Shown one piece after another: positions 10,067 to 21,467 of a stretch of DNA of 64,000 nt (position 1 is its first letter; each line of letters starts with the position of its first letter). The stretch spans positions 1 through 64,000 of the forward strand of contig JAHBMJ010004761.1 of the NCBI GenBank assembly GCA_018398765.1, written 5' to 3'. The notes beneath the pieces were generated by a model. It was given only the letters and a program-made list of their open reading frames with translations. It did no database searches and was not told the origin of the DNA. This stretch comes from Chromera velia. Lineage: Eukaryota > Sar > Chromeraceae. A program made the translations under genes and the position numbers.

Positions 10067-12031
10067 CTCGGCGTTCCCAAACTGGCAGGAGGGGCCGGCA
10101 ATCAATTCTGTCGCAACCAACCCAGGCACACGGACAACCAAACACCACGCGGCTGGGAGGGCGGAGATTCTGAAGGATGATGGGGGCTGGTGAGTGCATG
10201 GGCCGCACCATCATTATCAAATCCCCCACTCACCCATCAGTCACCCGACCCTGCCCACGATCCCGCCTGCCTTCTGAAAGACAAGGGAGGCCTCCGCCCC
10301 TCACTCCCTCCGAGACCCTCTCCGCACATGCACCCGGAGTCCATCTTCAGTCACGCCGTCTCTGCTTCCGGTTCCTCTCTCGAGGTTTCCCTTTCCCTCC
10401 ACTCCCCTGTAGCGTGATACATAGTGAAACATCCATGCAGAGAGAAATTGACGTCAGCTGAGAAGTCCACACGTGGGAGAAGAATAGAAGAAAGAAAAGC
10501 AAAAAAAAGACGGACAGTTCCGATTGGTCTGCGTCCTGTTTGGAGGTGAACACACGGATGACCTCTCAGGCAGGTGATGGAGGCGCGAAGAGACGGGAGG
10601 AGACGCACAGACAAGGCGGGAAGGACAAACGGAAGGCAGACTTTGCGCTTCGATTGACGACCGAAACAGCTAAAGGCGCGAGGAGACCAAAGGCTCAACC
10701 AAGGGAGACGAAAAGGGAGACGTGGGAAGGCCTCTGACTGGTCGCTGACCTTCTCTACTGTTTTTTCTTTTTCTCTTCCACAAGCCTGAGCAAAATGCAA
10801 GGGCCGGGATCCACCTTCCCCCATCGCTCAGACAGAGCACCCCTCTGCCCCCTTGCCTCACCCTCTTTCTCAGATCTCACGACCTCCTCTCTGCTCTCCG
10901 TTGCTTGGGCACACAATTTCTCAGGTCTCAAATCCTGGACAGCGAAAACTGACGCACGCCTGCAACCAGAATCGGTGCAGCAGAAAGACAGCAACCCAGT
11001 CACCCTGGTCGCATCCCGTCTCGTCTCGTCGCATCCTCCACAAGGGGCTGACGGCTAGAAAGCAAACGGCTGGAAAGAAAAAAAACTCCTCTGCAGGGAG
11101 AGACCAGGGAACAGAGATTCAAAAAGAGAGGTCTAAGAAGCTCTACTCAGAGACCACTTGACTTGCTTCACAGGCGCCGCTCAGCCCTAGACCCCCACGA
11201 CTATCAGAATCCCCTTCCGACCTCCCCCGAAAAAGAGAGGAGAAGCCAGGACGCGGCGGCTGACCTCCAATTTCCCGCCCTTCAATGTGGACGCCCAACA
11301 GTTGACACAACTGGGCGGCAGTTTTTTCCCGTCGGACGTCCGAATCTTACCAGGGCACAGGGAGAGTCGACAAGAGTGCACGGCACCGTGAGACCAGCGT
11401 CTGCAAGCAAGCAACAAGAAAGATCCGTCTCCATTCTATCTCTGACCGCGTCTAAAGGACTGCTGCACACCAATTGACACGAGGGCAAAGGGATCGATCT
11501 GACCAGGGGGGTAAACTAGAGGGGTAAAGCTCCTGCTGTCCAAATCCACGAAGACTGGAGAGAAGACAGCTAGAGAAAGAAAAGGTTAAAATCCACAGAG
11601 TTGCTTTTCTTCATGGCCAACATCTTTTTTTGTAGGGTATAGGTGTTGCGCCGAGAGAGATGTTTTTTCACTGTCCCCCTGTCCGATCTTTTATTAGTTT
11701 CGAAATGCATGACAAGGTGGAGAGCACCCCGCGATACTCTCTCTTCAAAGTAGCCACACCCGGTGGTGGCAGAACAGAGCACACAGACCGTCTGCTCTGG
11801 TCGATCGGCACAAACAGAAAGGGCATTGGACGAGACGGAATTTCACTCGCACAAGTTCCATCGTTGTTTTCGCAAAGGGATTGTACGGGAGCTGTGCCAC
11901 TGTAAATCTTTGGACACATATGGGAAATACATCACTGTCAGATGTACTGATTGCTGATATTTGCTGATCTCTGCCGGGCCATCCCCTTTGCTAAGTTTGC
12001 TATATATAGTTTGCTTTCTGAAGGATACGTC
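10067..12031. other. Intergenic, no gene supported
   Basis: Purine-rich and mixed-composition DNA. Open frames up to about 157 codons occur on both strands, but they overlap each other, have skewed composition and lack recognisable domains. Confidence 0.35.
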
Positions 12032-12082
12032 GCATGATCGATGGATGTCAGGGGCGCCATGGGGCGCCGCCATCGATCATGC
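12032..12082. repeat. Inverted repeat / hairpin
   Basis: Perfect 13-bp arms gcatgatcgatgg (12032-12044) and ccatcgatcatgc (12070-12082) flank a 25-nt GC-rich loop that itself contains ggcgcc palindromes. About 290 bases upstream of the next start codon. No function is assigned. Confidence 0.7.
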
Positions 12083-12374
12083 ATGCATGCATGGCGCCGC
12101 CATGCATGGCGCGCCGCCGCACATGCATGCAGCTTTGTAGATTGTCTGACCTATGTCTGACCTGCATGTCAAAATGCATACATACGTACACCGATACGCG
12201 CTTCATATATATGTATTGTCCTTTGCAAATCCATGAATCATTGAGCCGCTCTTTGCATGAGTGACAACAGTCAACTATTCATGTTAAGGCGCTCTCCTTT
12301 GTCCTTGATGCGGAACATCAACACGCCAGAAGCTAGCGCGTTGTCTTTCTCGTTAACTTGTGTCAGACTGAAGA

Positions 12375-15300
12375 ATGCCCTCTGGGAGAGACGGCGGGCC
12401 TGGAGCCTTGAGAGTCTCTGACCAGGTTCCCTTCCACTCAGGTGACGACCAGAGCCCCTCAGAGAGTGACTCAGAGGCACAAAGGAAGGAGCCTTCTGAA
12501 GAGGGACCAATAGATGTTGAGAGGGGGGAGAGCGAAGGTCGCAAAGGCGAAGACTTTCAGCGAGTGAGCATTCGACTGCCTTCTGAACAGAGTGGGGAAG
12601 AAAGAGAAAACACAAATGTGCAATACCGGCAGAGCGAGCCAGGTCCATCGTCAAAGCTGTCGAGATCCAGAACACGGTACTACTGTACGTGTCTGGCCTG
12701 CAAGCCCCCTCTTTCTGCCCACTCAAAGAACAGAGGGGAGATAGAGGACTATGGGGAGTATGCTTACAAGCTGCACTGGAGAAACATCTGGCTGCTGCCG
12801 AGGATTCCTTTGCAGCGTCTGCTCATTCCCTTCTTGATAGCAGTGGTGATAGTTGCACTGCGGCCTTTGTTACTCGGTGAGAGCATGAGGCAGGCTGTGG
12901 AAGACCCGAATGTGAAGTGGAAGACCCGAGCAGGGCTCCTCAGCAAGCAGGCGGTCATCTTCTTGTGCTTCGTTGCCTCCGAGATGCTTCTGATCGGCGC
13001 CATCCCCGTAGCCGCTGTGATTGCGGTCAGTATCGATCTCTCTTTGTAGAAGAGACAGACCACTTGCTCGCTCCTCAATACCGAAAGTCTTCGTGCCGCA
13101 CACATTTCACCCCATCGATGAAATGAGATTTCAAATCGATCGGTGGATCCTTCCTGCTAGTCCCTGGAGGATGCTATAACCTCCCTCCCTCCCTCTCCAC
13201 GTACCCACCCATGTATCTACCTGTTTGCCTATCTTCGTTCCTACCTCCCTATCTACCTAACACTTTGCTTCCCCCCTCACCCCTCTCAACCGAACCTCCC
13301 CCCCCTTTTCTCTGCAGCTTTCTGCCCCAGTCAACCCGGCCGAATGGTACGCCACCCGCGTCTGCTTGACGGCCTTGCTGCTTGCCCTCTCGGCCTCCCT
13401 TGTGGCCATCGATCCCTCTGAGAAGCTTCTGCACATCGGCCTCCAGTACCTCGCCATCCTCTGCGCAGGAGTCGCGAGGGACATCCACACATTCCCCCGA
13501 CTCACCCTCGCAAGGGTCCTCTTCAACGCTCTCGTGAAGACCGCAGGAGTGATCAGCTTTGCCACAGACGTCGCGACAGGGTCCATTATTGTGATGTGAG
13601 TCTCCCCATGTACGTGTAGGCGGGCAGGATGGAGTGATTGGATTCAGATACCACTAACTTTGTTCTTTCCGCTGCGGTTTCTCTCATTCCACCCCGAAGC
13701 CTTGCAGGTAAACCGGGAGGCAGGCATGCAGGCAGAAAGGAAGATGCATAGACGCATGCAGGTGGTGATCTCGAAGGAAAGTGATAATATGCACGAGCTC
13801 CTGCTCTGTTCTGTTTTGTTTTTCTGCGTACCAGTGTACGTTTGAAGGAACGCATGGCAGCAGCGATGTGAAGTGCAAGCTCAAGGTTTGAAACCCTTCC
13901 TCTTTTCAACTGACCCAAACTGCAGCGACGCAAAGTGGAAGCCCGGGAGTGTGGACATGCATCTGGGTGCGTTGATCCTCTTGATCTCCGTCTTTGTGGT
14001 GTTGCCTGACCTCGTGCTGGTGATGGAGAACGACGAACTGTTCACAAAGAACAGAAGAAGAATGGCCCCTAGATTCCTTGCTGCAGGTCAGACTAGACAC
14101 ATGCAGCTAGGGTTTCTCAATCAGGCAACGCACTGGGGTGCCCTCGTGAGTGCGTTTTTTCCCTCCTTCTTTCGCCGGCTCTTTTTCTTCGGGGGGACGA
14201 TCACCTTCCATCCCGAAATTACGCCTCAATCTTCTGACTGACGCATGACAATCAATGAATAAAGCCGATTTTACGGTTTCTCAAAGCGTCACGTAGAATG
14301 CGAAGGCAAGCATCCGTGCGGCAGCTAGAGAGGATTCTTAGGTTCCGATATTGTTGGAATTTTTTTTTTTCTCCGTTCATATGTGGTCTCTCGCCCTTCT
14401 TCGTCTAGCCTAGGGAGCGGCTGGTTCTCGTGTTTGCGTCGTTACAGTCTCTAAACTGCAAGTTTCTGTAGTCACTGCCATGTATAACAGCGTCGTTGAA
14501 ATACTCTTACAATTTCTTTTTGCAGAGCTGGTGATGCTGGGCATTGTTCTGTACTACTTTCCCTCTGCTGATGAGAGCGGACGCCTGAGAGTGTATGAGG
14601 TGCTCCTCTGGTTGACGACAGTCCTTTCGTCGGCCTCTGTTCTTCTCGTCAGGGGACTAGAGTGGGCAGGGTGCATCGACTGTGACAAGATCACAAAGGT
14701 GCGTTCGTTCACTACCGATCTGTCCCTCAAGCTGGCGATAATGAACCCAGGCAGAGGGTGTGGCCACACCAGATTACGTTTCTACCTTCTTCCTGTTTGC
14801 CGAGGTGACGGTTGTTCCGAGTGGCACGGTCTGTTCTGTCGGTTTGCCTAATCCAATACATATCTGGAGTGAATTTGTCACACCCTGGTGTTAGTGCTTC
14901 TGCCTCTCACAGAAAAAGGACATGCCGCCTCGAGGGGCACGTGGGTGGGTGGGTTGTTTTCGGTCCTGCGCGCAGCTAGTTTCTGAGCAGTGGGTCCCGT
15001 CAAGCAGCCGCAATGCAAGTCTGAACGGCAGGTCGATCACTCTCTGCAGGAAGGACGTGATGACGCAGATTGCATGAATCGAACAGTGAGCCTTTTGATA
15101 GAAAATAGACTGTATGGATGAATACGCGGCAATAATATTAACTCTCTGTGCATGCATGCAGGCTGTCCTACAGCGGTTGCAGAAGTGTTGCAAGCGCATC
15201 GACTTCGGACAGACGTTCCGTTCGCGTCGTTTGTTCTCTCTGGCCAACTCGCTGTCTCTCTCTGCGGCTCCCCGCCCTTCCAGGAGGAGCGTGCCTGGGC

Positions 15301-15824
15301 CTGTGTTTGGGGATGGGGACGTGGAGGCGATGGAGAAGAGGGGGGATGGAGAGGCAGAAGGAGAGGGAGACGGTAAGACAAAAAGAGGAAGAGCTGGTGG
15401 CAATGAGGAGGATGGAGATGGAAATAGCGACAAAATGGCAGACGCCGAAGGAGAAGTAAAAGCAGGCAGGAAAGTGGAAGCTCAGCCTGAAGGAAAGAGT
15501 TTCCCAGTTTCGGACAGTGAACCTGAGCGGATGAATGAGGCGAGAGAACGTGATGCACTCTCTCCGAATGTTGAGGAGAAGGACGTTGCAGAAGCACCGG
15601 TCGGTTCTGCTCGAGAAGCGGTTACGACTCTAGACGAGCCTGAATATGGTGAAGAAGCCGCTGTCTCCCCAGTGGCACACTTTGGAAATGAGGTGCAGCA
15701 GTGGGACGGACAACAGACTTTAGAGGAGAGGTTCTGTCCAAACTCAGTGGTGTGTTTAGAACAATTGGGTGGAGTGGAAAGTTCTTTTGCATCACAAAAA
15801 GAAAAAACTGGAATCGGGTGGTGA
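12375..15824 (+). CDS. Multi-pass membrane protein of unknown family, five exons, 641 aa
   Basis: Exons: 12375-13025, 13318-13595, 13926-14086, 14526-14698 and 15162-15824. All introns are GT-AG (gtcagt, gtgagt, gtcaga and gtgcgt donors; tgcag or gcag acceptors) and every junction is in phase, giving 642 codons with stop. Residues 1-100 are hydrophilic and acidic, probably disordered. A small Cys patch (YYCTCLACK, about 102-110) precedes the first membrane segment at about 148-167. Further hydrophobic segments include FLCFVASEMLLIGAIPVAAV, CLTALLLALSASLVAI, LGALILLISVFVVLPDLVLV and EVLLWLTTVLSSASVLLV, seven to eight in all. The last exon is a long charged tail with no domain. No transporter or receptor signature is recognised. 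Earlier non-coding exons are possible. Confidence 0.85.
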
Positions 15825-16320
15825 ACTCGGACGAAGACGCCCAAAACCTAGTATGACTCTAGCTTTGACTAGCTTATATTCAGTTTACTGCGTTGCAGTC
15901 TGACTTACATGCAATTAAAGTAACAGTTTCAATCATCTTTTCCGTTCTCATGGCCTAGCAAAAAGATCTTCTTCATTATTATATGCCATCGTCATCGGCC
16001 AATGCTAGACATCTAGCTTTCAGGAGGTCAGACTCCGACCGTCAGAGCCTTATAAAATGTAAAATTTTGTAAAGCATGACTAAGTAAAAATGTGGTTTAC
16101 TATTTTTCAGCACCTCAAGTTGGATTTCCACTTGCACTTATTTATGTATGAATTTCAAAAAATGAAACGTCTCTAGGAAACGTCCATAGCAAACTTGAAC
16201 GACCTGCTTCTCAACTACGGCTGCCAGTATATGACTGATAGTCAGCTACTGAAAAAACCTTAAGAAAAAACTTGACAACACATGTGAAGACACGTGTATA
16301 GGTCTAGATACAAATCTATT
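15825..16320. other. 3' flank, AT-rich, no gene seen
   Basis: AT-rich downstream sequence of the membrane protein gene. Nothing coding is supported. Confidence 0.4.
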
Positions 16321-16346
16321 TTATAAAACATTAAATACACATACAC

Positions 16347-16472
16347 CTAGACACACACACACACACACATACAAACACACACACATATATACACACACAC
16401 ACACACATATATATATACACACACACACACATACACACATACACACATACACACACACACACACACACACAT

Positions 16473-16510
<38 letters not shown>
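16347..16510. repeat. Microsatellite (CA)n/(TA)n
   Basis: About 160 bp of interrupted CA and TA runs ending in a pure (AT)n block. Confidence 0.95.
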
Positions 16511-16512
<2 letters not shown>

Positions 16513-17905
16513 ATAGTAATAATTTAATGTATATATATATCAAACAAACTAAAGCAATTTTATTTATGTTTTTCTGCAGATCCAGTGCAGAGTGATGCGG
16601 GGATCCGCCGGTATTGGAACGTCGAGGTTTATACAATAATGAGGCCCATATATTATTAGGCTATATGTATGCTTCTAGATCTAGTTCTAGATAAACTTCA
16701 AATGCCTCATGGAACCTAGGTTGAGTGAGCGTTTTGCATGACATGGGGTTGTCCTCAAAGCCTTGTTAGTGGCTTGGGGTCTGGCATCGCTGGATCTAGG
16801 ATTTAACCCTCAATCATTCATTCATTGTTTCTGTATACTTGTACGCATCCTGCCACTTATGCCTACATTCTAGCCTACAGTAATCATCACTGAAAGTTTT
16901 GCATGAAGATTGGTACTAAGTCACAGTCTAAGTGTAATAATTATTAGAAGAATTGCATAGTTTTGACACTTGAATGGATATGTTATTGAAAAAACATTTA
17001 AAAACGCAAAAGTAAGATGAGCCAAAAGTCGATCCAAACAGGTAACCAGAGAAATGCATGAAGAATTCTCTCGACTCGTCCCGGGATCTCTGCACCCTAG
17101 CACCTAACACATCTCAGCGAAAGTAAGTTTCAGACACGCCTCTAGACACGCCTGGAGACTGATGCACACGCTCAGCGCCAACGAGCCAGTCATTAGTATG
17201 TCATTAGTACATTTTAGAGGGAGTCCCGAAGTCGGGTCTGATTGAGACAGAAATGAAATTGCTTGATGACTGTCACGGCAAACAGTGGCGGTCAAACGGC
17301 TTACGAGAAGCAGTGGAATGAGACAGCGAAGCAACATGAACGCAAAAGAGAAGCACACACACGTCCTCTTGTCGATCGCTTTGCATTCAGCCGTCGTCTC
17401 GATCAGTCGTTGTCAAGAGCTTCGGCCGGAGTCCACGCTCGACTTCATAAAGAAAGACAAAAAAACTGAAGTGCAAGAGAAGACGATCATATGCCATCAG
17501 CATCCATCCACCCCTCTATTCATCCAGCCATCAAGAAAAAAGGCATCACTTCCATATGGAGAAAAAAATGAAGAAGTCAGAAAGGAAGAGTCAGAGAGAC
17601 AAAGCAGAAAAAGGCAGACGTGAAATCCGGCAACGAGTGACAAATGAAGTCAGGTGGACGAAAAAGACTGAAGAGCGAAATGCAGACTGCATGCGTGCAT
17701 GTGTGTAAAATCTGCCAGCACGTAAATCAAAGAAAGGAAAGCGAGAGAGGGGGTCTGCATGGCATTTCTTTCTCGTGCATTCGCAACCCCGTCTGCATGA
17801 TTCAGATTCCAAGCCGGCACGAAGCTATTGATCGAATGTTCGGGTAGATGTGTATCGGCTCGTTCAGCTATATTCTCAGCCGCCCTCTTTCCTACTGTCT
17901 CTCTT

Positions 17906-17947
<42 letters not shown>

Positions 17948-18335
17948 AAGAGTCTCTCATTTGTTCCCTCTGACATACTGACCCAGTCATGCACTGCTTC
18001 ACCCTCTCCCCCTCTTCTCTCTCCCTCTCACACCACTCTCTCACCCTAACCCATTCATACAGTGACCAACCCACTCACCATGTGTGTAGACGGAGAGACA
18101 ATGAAGAGCGGGTTCACGAAAGTGTACACAGACGGTTATATATGCAGACAGTGTCACATTGAATAAAGGGAGACTAAAAGAGTGCGGCCAGGCCAATCAA
18201 GAAGGTCAATAAAGAAACGATGAGAATTCCAGGGTCCATTCGCTCAGACATTTGCAAAGCCTCTCAACCAACGTTCCTCATTGAAGCGCACACTCCTCCC
18301 CGTAGCCCCCCCACACTACAGAACAACTGCACCCT
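16511..18335. other. Intergenic, no gene supported
   Basis: Contains a pure (CT)n run at about 17908-17945. The segment near 16765-16805 (gtggcttggggtctggc) resembles 22283-22305 (gtggcttgagatttggc), which suggests an old dispersed repeat. Open frames are short and not domain-like. Confidence 0.35.
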
Positions 18336-19145
18336 TCATCCTTTTTGATTCAAGATCCAAGGATCTGTCCATGCGTAGAGGGCAGAGGGGTCCCCCGGGT
18401 TCGGGTCCCTTTCCCTGAAGTGCCGTCTGAACTCAGGCAACCCCCCTTCGAAACCCGCGTGCGCTCTCTGGAACGCCGGTCGAGTTCTCAGTCTCTGCAA
18501 CCATTCCAGAATCTTGGGGTAGGGGGAGAGGACTTTCTCTGCCTCTGGGTCTGCATCCATGGCGGTGATATCGGGGGCAACCACGATGTCTGCCACCGTC
18601 AGCCTGCTTCCAACCAGGTACCCACCCCCTTTTTGAAGGAAATGCTCCAATTGTGCAAGGCTCTCGTGGAAGCGGGGTCCCCTCAGGGAGGCGGGGTCCG
18701 GTCGGGGGGCCTTTCCTTCTCCCATGTAGAAGGGGACGTAGTAGAGGGGGAGGTTGTGCTCCAGCATCACGGCCTTCCGGACAGCATGCTGGTGCCAGGA
18801 GACGCACTGAAGGATACGGGCCCGCTCTTGGGGGTCGGACCCGAACCACTCGGCCAGACAGGGGGGCCCTTTGATCTCGCACAGGTAGTGCATGATGGCC
18901 AGACTCTCCGAGAGGCAGAAGGAAACGCCGTGACGGAAGGCCGGGACCTGATGACGCGGGTTGACTTGGAGGAACTCGGGACTTGTGTGCTGACCCATTC
19001 CGAGCCAAGTAGGAATCAAAGTGAGAGGTGTGTCTATCTCCAGGGCTAGCCAGTGGACGGAGCGACAGGGCTCCGAGGAGGGGTCTGTGAAGAGCTCCAG
19101 GGGCTGTGTGTAGTCTCCGTCTCCGTCTCTTTCCTTGCGGGACAT
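18336..19145 (-). CDS. Glutathione S-transferase, theta-like, single exon, 269 aa
   Basis: Conjugates glutathione to electrophiles in the cytosol (family knowledge). The ATG at 19145 opens an uninterrupted frame to a stop at 18336. The N-terminal thioredoxin-like half has LELFTDPSSEPCRSV (about 16-30), placing serines where theta-class enzymes keep the catalytic Ser, then VNPRHQVPAF with the cis-Pro (about 68) and SESLAIMHYL (79-88), the glutathione-gripping motif. The helical C-terminal half has RLTVADIVV (181-189), the conserved N-capping box. The length is slightly above the usual 220-250 because of a short hydrophilic N-terminus and a C-terminal extension. No intron, unlike the neighbours. 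No obvious operon-like partner. Confidence 0.93.
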   Translation of the reverse strand: MSRKERDGDGDYTQPLELFTDPSSEPCRSVHWLALEIDTPLTLIPTWLGMGQHTSPEFLQVNPRHQVPAFRHGVSFCLSESLAIMHYLCEIKGPPCLAEWFGSDPQERARILQCVSWHQHAVRKAVMLEHNLPLYYVPFYMGEGKAPRPDPASLRGPRFHESLAQLEHFLQKGGGYLVGSRLTVADIVVAPDITAMDADPEAEKVLSPYPKILEWLQRLRTRPAFQRAHAGFEGGLPEFRRHFRERDPNPGDPSALYAWTDPWILNQKG

Positions 19146-20003
19146 TAGGACGCTCAGTTCAAGTATTCTCCCAGAGTGTTCTTAATTTGGGGCCACCAGA
19201 AGTGGACGGACGGCCGTGATCAACACAAGGTCACTGTCTGCCTGTGTGGTGCTCCTGACAGGACGTCCGACTGCATGTTGGAGGCCACGCTGTGATGCTT
19301 TGACACGCAAGCACAGTGGCCTACCTGCATGCACGCATGTATCCTTCAATGCATTCCTGCGCTTCTTCGGAGATTCTTCTGACAATGTCCGTTCTTGAGA
19401 GTTTCAGTGTCGTCTCACAGGGCCAGAGGCCGGATCTTCTGCTGCGCAGACAAGTCACAAGATGTCACAAACAGTCACATTGAAGCATGCAGTCAGACCG
19501 TCTGCATGAATAGCTTAGATTCAAGCCGTCTCCTCCGTCTCCATGCATGCATGCATGTGGTATACGTCCGTCTACGCCCGTCTCAGCATGTCTCAGCTAT
19601 AGGACCGTCTGAGTCTCGCGGAGAAAACAAATTTAAGGCACGATCGATGCACCTGTCAGAGAGACCCTGAGAGGACCAGTGTACTGTCATCAATGTAACA
19701 TTCCTTGCACATCGATATCCAAACGCCGTACTGCAGTAACTTGATTCGCAGCGTGCGAGGAAAAGGCTTTCTGCAGTTTAGATTTGACTTCGATCAGCAG
19801 CATACAGGTGCATGGTATAGATCGAACCGATCAGGCGTCTCCAGTTTTGTTTCTCTTTGTCAGCTGAGGGAATCCCTCGGCAGGCATCGAAAATGGCGTC
19901 GGCAATTTAATTTACAGCACTGTTGAGATTCAAAGAGGGCCTGTTGAAGTGCGTGTTGCTTTTCTGTGATTTCTGTTTTTTCTGATCGAGTCAGGATTCA
20001 AAA
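19146..20003. other. Divergent intergenic region between the GST and ankyrin genes
   Basis: Shared upstream region of two divergent genes. Several catgcatg motifs occur (19318-19335, 19543-19558). No promoter element can be named with confidence. Confidence 0.35.
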
Positions 20004-21467
20004 ATGGAAGAGACAGCTGTCGATTCGCCCCCCACTATCGAAGCCTATCTGGAGCGCTTGAGCGCTCTAGAATCTTCTATTGTATCAGACATCTGCTCTG
20101 TTTTTCGCTCTCGGGTGGAGATCGTTGAGAAAACTCTGAGGGCGAAGGGAGAAAGCGAGAGCGCAGCGGCAGCCGCTGCGCCAACAGATGTCCCGCGTGT
20201 CTGTCCAGAGGATGTGTCTGTCCTCGAGACCTTGGAAGGGACGGGTAGAGAGTTTTCGCAGAACGTGAAAGGGCAGCTGGGGGGGGGGATCAGCAGACAC
20301 GTTCGAATTGACGTGGGTTACCTTTACGAGCAGGGCATTGGCGATGTCATCCGTGACTTTCAACCAGTGTCCCCAGAGACCACTCACCGCGCACTAGCTG
20401 ACTTTGTCAGTGGTGCCAGCGGCGGAGACGACTTTCGTCTCTGCCTGAAGGCAGGTACAGATGTGAACGGACTCGTTGAGGGTCAGACTGCCCTGATCAG
20501 GGCTGTGTGTGCAAATCACACCGAAGCTTTTGAGATGATATTCGAGGACGGGGCGGATTTAGAAGCGAAGGCTGGGGAGGTGCCGGAAGGTGTGGAGGGT
20601 GCATTTGAGGGCGACACGGCTGTGATCGTTGCCAGCCGTCAGGGTCGGTGGGGAATGGTTCGGTCCCTGGTTGCAGAGGGGGCAAATGTGGAGGCAGTGG
20701 GGGGAAAGGGAAAGAAAGCGTTGCAGGTCGCTTGTGAGGCTGCAGAGCGGCAACTCGACCCTGTTTTTGACGGCCACCTTCCAAACAATCCTTATAGACT
20801 GCACTACGACCCCCAGAAAGGTGACCTCGCGGTCCGCTCTGCCGTGAGTGAGGTCCTGAAGGACCTTCTCACAATGACTTCCGATGTGGCTGATCTGAAG
20901 ATCAGCGCTCGGAATTATTTTGATGAAGAGTCTCTCGTTCATTTCTTTTCCTGGCATGAGTTTGAAGAATTGTTGCTCCTGTCCCTCTCTAGGGGGGTGG
21001 ACATCGATGCTGTCGATCGCTGGGAGTGGACAGCGCTGATGAACATTGCAAGAAGATCCAGACCTGAGTACGTGCAGATTCTGTTGGACAACGGGGCCGA
21101 TGTTAACCGACAGAACGATGAAGAGAACAGTGCGCTAACCATTGCACTCCGACACATTCCGGTCGCACTCCGAGGTGTTGCCGTAGCAAGCACCGAGGAG
21201 AGCTTTGTTGCGTCTGTGCGGACGGTTTTAGAGATTCTTCTTGACCGTGGTGCCAATGTAAATACTCGAAACGCTAATTCCCGCACCGCTCTCCACGAAG
21301 CTGCACAGAGGGGTGTCATTGAAATTGTGCGGTTTCTCATTGAGAGAGGTGCTGACCTGCAGGTGAGGGATGACCAAGGTCACACTCCTCACGACGTTGC
21401 TGTGCGGTTGGAAAGGCATCCAGAGGTGGTGGCACTTCTGGTGCCACCGGGTGCAGCTGCGGAATGA
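20004..21467 (+). CDS. Ankyrin-repeat protein, single exon, 487 aa
   Basis: The ATG at 20004 (aaaaATGG context) opens a frame to a stop at 21465. Residues 10-50 look helical; 50-62 are Ala-rich. Ankyrin repeats begin at about 143 with FRLCLKAGTDVNGLVEGQTA, then ALIRAVCANHTEAFEMIFED, VIVASRQGRWGMVRSLVAEG, a divergent middle, and clear repeats toward the end (TALMNIARRSRPEYVQILLD, TALHEAAQRGVIEIVRFLIE, then a last partial unit). There are about seven units in all, with the usual G-A-D/N-V-N turn. Ankyrin domains bind protein partners; no other domain indicates which. No signal peptide or membrane segment is seen. Confidence 0.92.
   Translation: MEETAVDSPPTIEAYLERLSALESSIVSDICSVFRSRVEIVEKTLRAKGESESAAAAAAPTDVPRVCPEDVSVLETLEGTGREFSQNVKGQLGGGISRHVRIDVGYLYEQGIGDVIRDFQPVSPETTHRALADFVSGASGGDDFRLCLKAGTDVNGLVEGQTALIRAVCANHTEAFEMIFEDGADLEAKAGEVPEGVEGAFEGDTAVIVASRQGRWGMVRSLVAEGANVEAVGGKGKKALQVACEAAERQLDPVFDGHLPNNPYRLHYDPQKGDLAVRSAVSEVLKDLLTMTSDVADLKISARNYFDEESLVHFFSWHEFEELLLLSLSRGVDIDAVDRWEWTALMNIARRSRPEYVQILLDNGADVNRQNDEENSALTIALRHIPVALRGVAVASTEESFVASVRTVLEILLDRGANVNTRNANSRTALHEAAQRGVIEIVRFLIERGADLQVRDDQGHTPHDVAVRLERHPEVVALLVPPGAAAE

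Noticed and set aside
15037-15597. 186-codon minus-strand open frame
   Set aside because: It lies opposite exon 5 of the membrane protein gene, whose frame is fixed by four in-phase junctions.
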